Assembly (NCBI GenBank): GCA_002371135.1
Contig: DFGB01000004.1
Location: 1 to 12,961 of the forward strand
Length of the DNA stretch: 12,961 nucleotides
DNA from: Verrucomicrobia bacterium UBA3761
Lineage (GTDB): Bacteria > Verrucomicrobiota > Kiritimatiellia > RFP12 > UBA1067
Reading direction: 5' to 3'
Shown: piece by piece, positions 1 to 6,122 of the stretch
Numbering within the stretch: the first letter of the stretch is position 1
How the letters are laid out: each line of letters opens with the position of its first letter
Notes under the pieces: model-generated
Database searches by the model: none
Told to the model about the DNA's origin: nothing
Seen by the model: the letters and a program-made list of their open reading frames with translations, nothing else
Translations under genes and position numbers: made by a program

Positions 1-10
1 GCGGCGGAAA

Positions 11-19
11 TGATACAAT
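11..19 (+). promoter_or_regulatory. Putative extended -10 promoter element for the phe leader/pheA unit
   Basis: TGATACAAT matches the extended -10 pattern TGnTATAAT with one mismatch. The expected -35 element would lie before the first base of the window, so only half of the promoter can be judged. Initiation would fall near position 26, about 17 bases before the ATG of the Phe-rich leader ORF. The same TGnTACAAT form recurs before comM at 1516-1524, which supports its being a real element in this genome. Confidence 0.4.
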
Positions 20-42
20 ATCGCGCAAATTGAACGTCGCCC

Positions 43-96
43 ATGAATAAATACTTCGATTTTCGCTTTTTCTTCTTCTTTGCGTCTTTGGCGTAG
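43..96 (+). CDS. pheL: Phe-rich leader peptide (pheL-like)
   Basis: A short ORF reads MNKYFDFRFFFFFASLA and ends at TAG (94-96). Seven of its 17 residues are Phe, five of them consecutive (codons at 67-81), and a Tyr codon precedes them. E. coli PheL has the same design: about 15 residues with a Phe run, upstream of pheA. The ORF sits between a promoter-like element and an intrinsic terminator, and the next gene is pheA. No Shine-Dalgarno sequence is visible before the ATG, and the predicted 5' UTR is only about 17 bases. Its role would be to sense charged tRNA-Phe: ribosome stalling on the Phe run would change folding of the downstream RNA. Homology to PheL cannot be shown at this length; the call rests on composition, position and the hairpins. 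Confidence 0.72.
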   Translation: MNKYFDFRFFFFFASLA

Positions 97-165
97 AGAG
101 CGGGCTCGCGTTTTCAAAAAAAGGAATCGACACTAGACCCCCGCTCGATGAAGCGGGGGTTTCGT
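64..165 (+). promoter_or_regulatory. Phe transcription attenuator (regions 1 to 4)
   Basis: Four segments can form alternative pairings. Region 1 (64-71, CGCTTTTT, inside the leader ORF) can pair with region 2 (95-102, AGAGAGCG) using two G-U pairs. Region 2 (98-104, GAGCGGG) is perfectly complementary to region 3 (140-146, CCCGCTC). Region 3 also forms the left arm of the terminator (137-145 with 152-160). A ribosome stalled on Phe codons 67-81 would cover region 1 and leave region 2 free to pair with region 3, preventing termination. A ribosome reaching the stop at 94-96 would mask region 2 and allow termination. This is the classical trp/phe attenuation geometry; it is inferred from hand pairing, not from energy calculation. 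Confidence 0.7.
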
Positions 166-167
166 TT
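137..167 (+). terminator. Intrinsic terminator of the phe leader (attenuator)
   Basis: ACCCCCGCT (137-145) and AGCGGGGGT (152-160) form a 9-bp GC-rich stem with a 6-base loop (146-151), followed by the T-rich run TTCGTTTT. It ends about 30 bases before the pheA start and after the Phe-rich leader ORF, so it is better read as a regulated terminator than as the end of an upstream gene. Confidence 0.82.
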
Positions 168-196
168 TCAAATTCAAAATGAAAGGACAGGCAAAA

Positions 197-1360
197 ATGC
201 AAAGTGCAAAATGCGGATCGCTGCAAAAGGCGAGAGAGGAAATAGACTCCATCGATTCTTCCCTCGTCAAGTTGTTCACGCGTCGCATGGAACTCGCCAC
301 CGAGGTGGCCAAGGCGAAACGGGAAAGCGGAGCTGCGGTGTTCGACCCTGCGCGCGAGCGCGCCATCCTCTCCCGCGTCTGCGACGAGGCCGGCGGCGAA
401 TACGAAAACAGCGTGCGCCTGCTCTTCTCGACCCTCTTCTCGATCTCGCGCGCCCGCCAGAGGGGAATCATCAATGGCGAAAGTCCGCTCGTCAAGCGCA
501 TCCGCGAAGTTTTGGCCTCCACGCCGCCAGATTTCCCGTCCAAGGCCCTCGTCGCGTGCCCCGGCATCGAAGGCAGCTACGCCCAGCAGGCCGTGACGAG
601 AATCTTTTCCCTCCCTACCATCCTCTATTTCAACGGTTTCGACAAGGTGTTCGACGCGGTCGAAAAGGGCCTGTGTCCTTACGGCATCCTGCCGATCGAG
701 AATTCCGCCGCCGGGTCCGTCACCGCGGTATACGACCAGATGGACCGCCATCGCTTCCATATCGTCAAGGCGTTGCGGCTCAAGGTGAACCACGTCCTCC
801 TCGGCGTCAAGGGCGCGAGGCTGGAGGGGATCCGGGAAATCGCGAGCCATCCGCACGCCATCGCGCAGTGCAGGGCGTTTTTGGCGCGCCACCCGCTCGT
901 CAAGGCCATCCCGGAATCGAACACCGCGGTCGCCGCCAAGGAACTCGCCGCCTCCGGGCGCGCCGGCCGCGCCGTGATCGCTTCCCGCGCATGCGCAGAG
1001 CTTTACGGCCTAGACATCATCGCGGAAGAAGTCGCCGACGCGGCGTTCAACTACACCCGCTTCATCTGCATTGCGAAGAAACCGGAGATATATCCCGACG
1101 CCCGCAAGTTCTCGATAATGCTCTCCCTGCCGCACCGTCCCGGCACGCTCGACGGCATCATCTCCCGCTTCTCCGCCATCGGCGTCAACTTGACGAAGCT
1201 CGAGTCGCGCCCGATTCCGGGCATGGATTTCGAATTCCGTTTCACGTTCGATTTCGACGCCAGCGCCCGCGACGAATCCGTCCTCCAGCTCCTTGGAGAA
1301 CTCTCGTCCGATCCGCAAATCGAACACTTCACCTTCCTCGGCGCATACAACGAAATGTAG
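197..1360 (+). CDS. pheA: Bifunctional chorismate mutase / prephenate dehydratase (P-protein)
   Basis: This cytoplasmic enzyme converts chorismate to prephenate and then to phenylpyruvate in Phe synthesis. The 387 residues divide into three domains. An AroQ-type chorismate mutase helical domain covers about 8-92 (REEIDSIDSSLVKLFTRRM, then KAKRE). Prephenate dehydratase covers about 117-293, with GIEGSYAQ (123-130), PIENS (166-170) and the conserved NYTRF (285-289) that carries the catalytic Thr. A C-terminal ACT domain covers about 305-383, with HRPGTL and ESRP (336-339). In E. coli PheA the ACT-domain GALV and ESRP segments bind Phe; ESRP is intact here, so feedback inhibition is plausible. 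Start 197 is chosen over the in-frame ATG at 179 because AAAGGA lies 9 bases before 197 and nothing comparable precedes 179. The Phe-rich leader and terminator just upstream imply attenuation control. Confidence 0.96.
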   Translation: MQSAKCGSLQKAREEIDSIDSSLVKLFTRRMELATEVAKAKRESGAAVFDPARERAILSRVCDEAGGEYENSVRLLFSTLFSISRARQRGIINGESPLVKRIREVLASTPPDFPSKALVACPGIEGSYAQQAVTRIFSLPTILYFNGFDKVFDAVEKGLCPYGILPIENSAAGSVTAVYDQMDRHRFHIVKALRLKVNHVLLGVKGARLEGIREIASHPHAIAQCRAFLARHPLVKAIPESNTAVAAKELAASGRAGRAVIASRACAELYGLDIIAEEVADAAFNYTRFICIAKKPEIYPDARKFSIMLSLPHRPGTLDGIISRFSAIGVNLTKLESRPIPGMDFEFRFTFDFDASARDESVLQLLGELSSDPQIEHFTFLGAYNEM

Positions 1361-1403
1361 CACGCGAGGCGCGCACCCGCCCCGGGCCGCACAACCCCGG
1401 AAT

Positions 1404-1449
1404 CCCCGCGAGTCTCGCTTGCCGCCCGGCAAGCGGGGCGTTTTTCTTT
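1404..1449 (+). terminator. Intrinsic terminator after pheA
   Basis: CGCTTGCC (1416-1423) pairs perfectly with GGCAAGCG (1428-1435) around a 4-base loop, and the run CGTTTTTCTTT follows. An alternative outer pairing of CCCCGC (1404-1409) with GCGGGG (1433-1438) is also possible. It closes the pheA unit before the separate comM promoter. Confidence 0.85.
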
Positions 1450-1466
1450 ATTGCCGATTCCCAGGC

Positions 1467-1510
1467 GTTTCAACGTTATTTCAACGTTGTTTCAACACTG
1501 TTTCAATATT
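1467..1510 (+). repeat. Four tandem 11-bp repeats upstream of the comM promoter
   Basis: The units are GTTTCAACGTT, ATTTCAACGTT, GTTTCAACACT and GTTTCAATATT, placed head to tail without gaps. The invariant core is TTTCAA. The 11-bp period is close to one helical turn, so all copies face the same side of the DNA. The array spans roughly -64 to -21 relative to the inferred start of transcription and covers where a -35 element would be. It could be an operator array, or one member of the spacer-repeat class seen elsewhere in this window. Confidence 0.85.
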
Positions 1511-1515
1511 CATTT

Positions 1516-1524
1516 TGCTACAAT
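1516..1524 (+). promoter_or_regulatory. Extended -10 promoter element for comM
   Basis: TGCTACAAT fits TGnTATAAT with one mismatch. Initiation would be near 1531, giving a leader of about 29 bases that contains the AAGGA ribosome binding site at 1546-1550. At the usual 17-bp spacing (1496-1501) there is no good -35 hexamer. The position is occupied by the 11-bp repeats, so activation by a bound protein is possible. Confidence 0.55.
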
Positions 1525-1559
1525 ATATGCGTCAATGCGAGAAGAAAGGAACCAACCAC

Positions 1560-3110
1560 ATGATCGCGAAATGCTATTCCGGGGCGATATACGGCGTCGC
1601 CGCGATGCCTGTCGAAATCGAAGTAAACTCCCATCGCACTCAAGAGACGAACAGATTCGCCATCGTAGGTCTGCCAGATACGGCGGTGCGCGAGGCGAAG
1701 GACCGCGTGATGACGGCGGTGATGAATTCGAGGTTCCGCCCGAATTCGACTCTGAGCGTGACGGTCAATCTTGCGCCGGCGGACGTGCGCAAGGAGGGGC
1801 CGATGTACGACCTGCCGATCGCGCTCAGTTTCCTCAGGACCCTGGGCTTCATAAAGAACGAGGGGCTTTGCGATTTCGGCATGGTCGGCGAACTTGCGCT
1901 TTCCGGCGAGGTTCGCAAGACCAAGGCGACGATTCCCATCGTCATGGCGATGAAGGCCCTTGGGAAGAAGAAAATGCTCGTGCCGATCGAAAACGCGAAG
2001 GAAGCGAGCATAGTGGACGGCATCGACGTCATTCCGATACATTCTTTGTGCGAGGCGGTTGCGTATTTGAATGGCGAAATCGATATAACGCCGACGAAGA
2101 CGGATCTCGCGCGGCTCATTTCCGGCGCTTCGACGTACTCGGACGATTTTGCCGACGTGAAAGGCCAGGAGAGCGTGAAAAGGGCGGTCGAGGTGGCGGT
2201 CGCAGGCGGCCACAACATCCTGATGATCGGCTCGCCCGGTTCCGGCAAGACGATGATTGCTCGCCGGGTTCCGTCGATTCTGCCGCCCATGAGCGTCGCC
2301 GAGGCGCTGGAAGTCTCCAAAATCCACTCCGTGGCCGGGATATCGAAGACGACGAATCCTTTCTTGATCTCGCGGCCGTTTCGCGCCCCGCACCATACCG
2401 TGAGTTCCGTCGGGTTGCTCGGCGGCGGACCGCACGCCACGCCTGGCGAAGTCTCTCTCGCGCACAGGGGAGTGCTGTTCCTGGATGAATTCGCGGAGTT
2501 CCCCCGCACGGCGCTGGAAGTCCTGCGCCAGCCGCTCGAAGACGGCCACGTGAACATCTCGCGCGCTGCGGCCGCCTACCAGTATCCTTCGCGCTTCATG
2601 CTGATTGCGGCGATGAATCCCTGTCCTTGCGGATATTACAACGACCCTACGCACGAGTGCCGTTGCTCCCAGTTGCAGATTCTGCGCTATCAGCAACGCA
2701 TCTCCGGTCCGCTACTGGACCGTATCGACATTCAAACCGGCGTGAGCGCCGTGCCGCCGCGGGAGTTGGACGGGCTCGGCAGGGGCGAGCCCAGCGCCGC
2801 AATCAGAGCCCGCGTCCTGCAAGCGCGCGAAATCCAGCGCCGGCGATATCGCGAAATGCCTGGCCTCTCGACAAACGCCGAGGCGAAATCGCGCGACCTC
2901 GTCGACATCTGCCGTCTGAGCACCGCCGGCCGCGATGAAGTCCGCCGCACTATCGACGCGCTAAAGCTCTCCGCACGCGCCTACGACCGCATCCTGCGAG
3001 TCGCCCGTACGATCGCCGACCTCGCCGGACGCGAAAGCGTCGAACAGAGCGATATCTTCGAGGCCGCCTCATACCGTCGCCTCGACCATGAAAACGGCTT
3101 CTGGCTGTAG
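1560..3110 (+). CDS. comM: YifB/ComM family AAA+ ATPase (Mg chelatase-like)
   Basis: ComM is a hexameric helicase that promotes branch migration when incoming single-stranded DNA recombines during natural transformation; the family is also labelled YifB or Mg chelatase-like. The 516-residue length fits the family (about 500). In order: an N-terminal ChlI-like domain with FAIVGLPDTAVREAKDRV and NLAPADVRKEGPMYDLPIA (about 1-170), Walker A GSPGSGKT (224-231), Walker B VLFLDE (305-310), the family segment NPCPCGYY with a following C-R-C (353-369), LLDRID (385-390), and a C-terminal Mg_chelatase_C region ending RRLDHENGFWL. Start 1560 has AAGGA 9 bases upstream; the upstream in-frame extension to 1293 overlaps pheA and matches nothing. 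A comEC-type gene two genes downstream supports a role in DNA uptake, but YifB proteins also occur in non-transformable bacteria. Confidence 0.95.
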   Translation: MIAKCYSGAIYGVAAMPVEIEVNSHRTQETNRFAIVGLPDTAVREAKDRVMTAVMNSRFRPNSTLSVTVNLAPADVRKEGPMYDLPIALSFLRTLGFIKNEGLCDFGMVGELALSGEVRKTKATIPIVMAMKALGKKKMLVPIENAKEASIVDGIDVIPIHSLCEAVAYLNGEIDITPTKTDLARLISGASTYSDDFADVKGQESVKRAVEVAVAGGHNILMIGSPGSGKTMIARRVPSILPPMSVAEALEVSKIHSVAGISKTTNPFLISRPFRAPHHTVSSVGLLGGGPHATPGEVSLAHRGVLFLDEFAEFPRTALEVLRQPLEDGHVNISRAAAAYQYPSRFMLIAAMNPCPCGYYNDPTHECRCSQLQILRYQQRISGPLLDRIDIQTGVSAVPPRELDGLGRGEPSAAIRARVLQAREIQRRRYREMPGLSTNAEAKSRDLVDICRLSTAGRDEVRRTIDALKLSARAYDRILRVARTIADLAGRESVEQSDIFEAASYRRLDHENGFWL

Positions 3111-3138
3111 GAGTAAGAACTCTTCGATAGATTTCAAG

Positions 3139-3238
3139 CATTCCTTATTTAACACAGAGACACAGAGGAACACAGAGGATTTTTCGGTTTGCGCTTACAC
3201 CTTTCTGTGTCTCCGTGCCTCTGTGTTAAAAAGGAATG
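3139..3238. repeat. Approx. 100-bp imperfect inverted repeat of the CACAGAG type
   Basis: The left arm begins CATTCCTTATTTAACACAGAG and continues with ACACAGAGG and ACACAGAGG. The right arm, on the reverse strand, begins CATTCCTTTTTAACACAGAG and continues GCACGGAGACACAGAAAGG. The arms match along about 40 bases with a few substitutions and indels around a loop of about 20 bases (3180-3200). Each arm also holds internal ACACAGAG direct repeats. The element fills most of the 171-bp spacer between comM and the DUF2851 gene. I recall similar CACAGAGACACAGAG palindromes as dispersed spacer elements in several phyla, often mistaken for small ORFs. It could stop transcription from comM, although no T run follows. 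Confidence 0.85.
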
Positions 3239-3246
3239 TTTGGCGC

Positions 3247-3267
3247 AAATCGAAAATCGAAAAATCT
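3247..3267 (+). repeat. Short 7-bp tandem repeat before the DUF2851 gene
   Basis: AAATCGA, AAATCGA and AAAATCT follow each other with a 7-bp period, 14 bases before the DUF2851 start codon. The intervening bases are TTCAATTTCAACTT. No Shine-Dalgarno sequence is present. The array is short and AT-rich, so chance is possible. It is listed because 7-bp repeats also sit directly before two other starts in this window. Confidence 0.5.
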
Positions 3268-3281
3268 TCAATTTCAACTTT

Positions 3282-4478
3282 ATGAACGTAATTTTTCCTT
3301 GCTTGCATGGTGAGAGATGGAAAGAGACGCTCACCGAAAAGCACGTACAGGCGGCGTGGTACGACTCTATGATACGTCCGGCGAAGTTGTATTCGCGCGA
3401 TGGCGAGGAGGTTCGCGTCATAGATCCCGGAGTGTGGAATCTGGAGGAAGGCCCGGATTTCCACGATGCTTTGCTGGAAATTGGCGAAGACCGGCGACAG
3501 GTGCGAGGCGACGTCGAAATACACATCCACCCGTCGGATTGGACGGCGCACGGCCATGGCGACGATGCCAATTACGCCCATGTCGTCGCGCACGTCACGT
3601 GGTTTGCGGGCGAAGTGCCGCCGACCCTTCCCGAGGGTGCGATTTCGATTGTCTTGAGCGAGGAGATTGCGCGCAAGAGGCCTTTCGAACCTGAATGGAT
3701 AGACCTTTCCTGCTATCCTCTTGCCAAAGTGCCGGAGGTGACGCGCCCCTGCCAGGATAAATTCGGCTGCGACAACGCAATCGCGCAGAAGTTGCTCGCC
3801 CATGCCGGCCGGAATCGTCTTTTGAGCAAGGCCGAGCGTCTTGGCGCGTTGCTCGATTCCCGCCCCGGCGAACGCATGCAGGTCGTATACGAAGAAGTGA
3901 TGAACGCGTTCGGCTACAGGCGAAATTCGCGCAATTTCCGCTTCATTGCAAAAGTCGTGCCGTACTCGGCCGTCGCGAACGAGCCTGAAAACGTCGAAAA
4001 GGCGTATCTTTCCGTGGCGGAATTTCTCGAGTGGGACAGGCGGTTCACGCGGCCGAACAATTCCCCGGAGAGACGCCTTTCAGGCGCGGCGGAGTTTTTT
4101 GCGAACGCCGCTGCCATGGCCATATTCGACACTCGCGATTTCTCGCCGCCGGCGTGCAAAAAAGCGGTGAAGCTGCTGATGGCGTCGGCACGGCTTGGTG
4201 CCGGAAGGGCGGGCGCGATATTCTCCAACATCATCGTCCCTCTCGCCCTTGCAGAAGGACGCATCGACTCCGTGCCGGAGTGGCTGCCGCCTGAAGATAT
4301 TTCGTCGCCCATGCGCCTCATGGCGTTCCGTCTCCTCGGCCGCGACCACAATCCGGCGGCGTACTACGCCAGAAACGGCCTCCAGATGCAAGGGCTCGTC
4401 CAGATCCACCGCGAGTTCTGCCTTGAAATCTACCCCATCTGCGAATCTTGCGCGTTGGTGGCCCTCGGCGCCGCGTAA
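3282..4478 (+). CDS. DUF2851 family protein
   Basis: The 398-residue protein has the marks of DUF2851, a family of unknown function known to me mainly from Bacteroidetes and related phyla. These are IDPGVWNLEEGPDFHDALL near 47-65, GDVEIHIHPSDW (76-87), a following H-x-x-D-x-x-Y-x-x-V-x-x-H-V pattern (about 92-105), and a C-terminal C-x-x-C pair (ICESCAL). The GDVEIH...SDW core recalls metal-binding nuclease-like folds, but I cannot assign a reaction. No signal peptide or membrane segment is visible. Start 3282 is the first Met of the family-like sequence; the upstream in-frame extension runs through the CACAGAG inverted repeat and is spurious. There is no clear ribosome binding site. It lies between comM and comEC, and the comEC ORF starts at or within its end, so a link to DNA uptake or processing is a guilt-by-association guess. 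Confidence 0.85.
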   Translation: MNVIFPCLHGERWKETLTEKHVQAAWYDSMIRPAKLYSRDGEEVRVIDPGVWNLEEGPDFHDALLEIGEDRRQVRGDVEIHIHPSDWTAHGHGDDANYAHVVAHVTWFAGEVPPTLPEGAISIVLSEEIARKRPFEPEWIDLSCYPLAKVPEVTRPCQDKFGCDNAIAQKLLAHAGRNRLLSKAERLGALLDSRPGERMQVVYEEVMNAFGYRRNSRNFRFIAKVVPYSAVANEPENVEKAYLSVAEFLEWDRRFTRPNNSPERRLSGAAEFFANAAAMAIFDTRDFSPPACKKAVKLLMASARLGAGRAGAIFSNIIVPLALAEGRIDSVPEWLPPEDISSPMRLMAFRLLGRDHNPAAYYARNGLQMQGLVQIHREFCLEIYPICESCALVALGAA

Positions 4479-4504
4479 GAGGAATTGTCCGGCGATATTT
4501 CCGC

Positions 4505-5986
4505 GTGCGTTCGTACTCTCTGCATCCGGCGGCCAAGCGGTGGCTTTTCGTCTGCGCCATGTTGGCGGCGGGGGAGTGTTGCGCGTTCAAAATCTTCAGC
4601 CTAGGGCCGCTGTGGCCGGTGGTGTTCGTGCTTGCGGTTTTTACGGTGCTGCTGGGGTATGCGTTCGCGGTGCCTTTCTGGCTGGAGGCGGGTGTGTTTC
4701 TTCTTGGGCTCGGGCTGGGCATGATCGCCGCGGCGGAGCGTCATGCCATGACGAACGCCTTCTGCCTGCATCCAGTGGGCCGGCCGCCTGTCGTGAAGCT
4801 TTTTGTAGAGGAGGATGCGACGGAGAAGACAACCCGGGCCGGCAAGCGCAGCGTATCGTTCAACTCGAGCTGCAAGGGGGTCAAGCTCAAGGTCGTCGGG
4901 TATATCGCAGAAGGCGAGACGCCGCCAATGGCAGGCGAGACGTGGATTTTTTCTGGTATGATACAGCCTGTCAAACAGGAAGAAAGCATGCAGCGCAGGA
5001 CAGTGTTCGCATCGGGGCGGAATTCGAGATTCGAGCGTTGCGGCGGTCCGGAAGCTTTCTCCTTCAAGATAAAGCGATTTGCCAAGCGCATGCGCAAGAA
5101 TCTTTCGACGAGGCTTGGCGCCGGGATGTGCGGCGAGTATCCGGAAACGGCACTCGCGCGGGCGATGTTTCTGGGGGAGCGGGGCGGCATATCGCAACGG
5201 GAGAAGGAGATGTTCATCTCGGCAGGCGTGTTCCATGTGTTCGCGATTTCAGGATTGCACGTGGCGATCGTCGCAAAGGTGCTCATGTTCTTTTCGGCGT
5301 TTCTGGGATGTACGCGGCGTTGGGCGGGGCTGGTGGTGATACCGGCGATTTGGGGGTATGTGGCGATGACGGGGTTGCTGCCGAGTGCTATGCGCGCGGC
5401 AATAATGGCGAGCGGGTATTTCATCGCGCCCATGATCTGGCGCAGTCCAGACATTCTCAAGGCGTGGGTGCTGACGTTCATCGCGACGCATATCGCCACC
5501 CCTGCGCTCATAATGGACATAGGGGCTAATTATTCATTTGCGGTGATGCTTTCGATAGCGCTGTACCTGGATTTGGCTGCGAGATTCGAGGTTTCCGGCT
5601 GGAAGGCGGCCTTGGGCATATCATTCATGGCGTGGGCTGCGGGTGTTCCTATTTCCGCCCGCAATTTCGGGCGTTTCACGCCAGGCGGGTTGATAGCCAG
5701 TCCTCTCGTCATCCCCCTCGCTTCTGCCGCGGTCGTATGCGAGTCGCTAGGCATCCTCGCGTCATTCATATCGCATCGTCTGGCAGGGATGTTGAATGTA
5801 ATTACCGCGCGTATCATCAACATTATGACCTCGCTCTCGGGTTTGGTGGCAAGTCTGCCTCTTTCAGATTTCAAAGTTCGCAACTGGTCTCTCGGCGAAT
5901 GCGCGGCGTGGTATTTCGTCGTCTCCGCTTCGGCTTGGCTCGTTATGCATATAACCAAGCGCAGACGCGAGAATTGGTGGCTGTGA
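4505..5986 (+). CDS. comEC: ComEC/Rec2-family competence membrane channel, lacking the metallo-beta-lactamase domain
   Basis: ComEC forms the inner-membrane channel that carries transforming single-stranded DNA into the cytoplasm. The 493-residue product opens with hydrophobic segments (RWLFVCAMLAAG, WPVVFVLAVFTVLLGYAFAV, FLLGLGLGMIAA), then a soluble DUF4131/OB-like region. The Competence domain follows, with the diagnostic FAISGLHVAI (about 246-255), GYVAMTGLLPSAMRA and ANYSFAVMLSIAL, and several further membrane helices. It ends soon after a last helix and RRRENWWL. Long ComEC proteins (about 700-800 aa) carry a C-terminal metallo-beta-lactamase-like domain, which is absent here. The start is uncertain: GTG 4505 keeps the first helix. 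TTG 4448 would overlap the DUF2851 gene by 31 bases, and ATG 4559 would cut helix 1. AAGAGGA at 4477-4483 is too far from 4505 to decide. Probably co-transcribed with the DUF2851 gene. Confidence 0.88.
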   Translation: MRSYSLHPAAKRWLFVCAMLAAGECCAFKIFSLGPLWPVVFVLAVFTVLLGYAFAVPFWLEAGVFLLGLGLGMIAAAERHAMTNAFCLHPVGRPPVVKLFVEEDATEKTTRAGKRSVSFNSSCKGVKLKVVGYIAEGETPPMAGETWIFSGMIQPVKQEESMQRRTVFASGRNSRFERCGGPEAFSFKIKRFAKRMRKNLSTRLGAGMCGEYPETALARAMFLGERGGISQREKEMFISAGVFHVFAISGLHVAIVAKVLMFFSAFLGCTRRWAGLVVIPAIWGYVAMTGLLPSAMRAAIMASGYFIAPMIWRSPDILKAWVLTFIATHIATPALIMDIGANYSFAVMLSIALYLDLAARFEVSGWKAALGISFMAWAAGVPISARNFGRFTPGGLIASPLVIPLASAAVVCESLGILASFISHRLAGMLNVITARIINIMTSLSGLVASLPLSDFKVRNWSLGECAAWYFVVSASAWLVMHITKRRRENWWL

Positions 5987-5995
5987 AGGGGAAGG

Positions 5996-6068
5996 AGAAG
6001 CCGGGAAGTGTTGCCAAGTGGAAATAATCAGTGCCAATATTTCCACTTGGCAACACTTCCCGACTTCT
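5996..6068. repeat. Long palindrome between comEC and the next unit
   Basis: Bases 6002-6025 (CGGGAAGTGTTGCCAAGTGG then AAAT) are the exact reverse complement of 6039-6062. One further inner A-T pair is possible and the loop is 11 bases. After one mismatch outside (6001/6063) another five pairs match (5996-6000 with 6064-6068), giving about 30 bp. The right arm is not followed by a T run, so it is not a standard intrinsic terminator. It separates the comEC stop from the next promoter and would be a strong transcription or exonuclease barrier. It could also be a dispersed palindromic element of this genome. Confidence 0.9.
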
Positions 6069-6086
6069 AAAACCGCCTTCTCCCCC

Positions 6087-6115
6087 TTGACCCTTTCGCC
6101 GCAAATTGGTATAAT
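6087..6115 (+). promoter_or_regulatory. Strong sigma70-like promoter, predicted leaderless
   Basis: TTGACC (6087-6092) is separated by exactly 17 bases from TATAAT (6110-6115), and TG at 6107-6108 adds an extended -10. Five of six and six of six bases match consensus. Initiation would fall at about 6121-6123, which coincides with the ATG at 6123, so the message would have essentially no 5' leader. Confidence 0.85.
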
Positions 6116-6122
6116 CTACAAC

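Noticed and set aside
137..167. Terminator read simply as the end of an upstream gene outside the window
   Set aside because: A Phe-rich ORF precedes it, and its left arm is complementary to 98-104. That fits regulated termination better. An upstream gene ending before position 1 cannot be excluded, but it is not needed.
1467..1510. Tandem repeats considered as a CRISPR array
   Set aside because: The units are 7-11 bp and contiguous, with no unique spacers; no cas genes are in the window.
1293..1559. N-terminal extension of ComM
   Set aside because: It overlaps the pheA end, its terminator and the 11-bp repeats, and lies before the promoter. The family N-terminus and the ribosome binding site both point to 1560.
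148..1563. Long + frame overlapping pheA, and many Arg/Ala-rich ORFs on both strands over real genes
   Set aside because: They are shadows of well-supported genes, with no motifs or start signals of their own.
3088..3285. Small ORF crossing the CACAGAG inverted repeat (and its reverse-strand partners)
   Set aside because: The translation (TETQRNTED, FLCLRASV) is just the repeat read as protein. No ribosome binding site or coding bias is present, and reverse-strand frames there give the same kind of peptide.
4952..4966. Promoter-like TGGTATGAT inside comEC
   Set aside because: There is no convincing -35 partner and it lies well inside the gene with no start nearby. It is probably chance.
6018..6122. 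N-terminal extension of the membrane protein
   Set aside because: It starts inside the 6002-6062 palindrome and before the promoter at 6087-6115, so it would not be in the predicted message.
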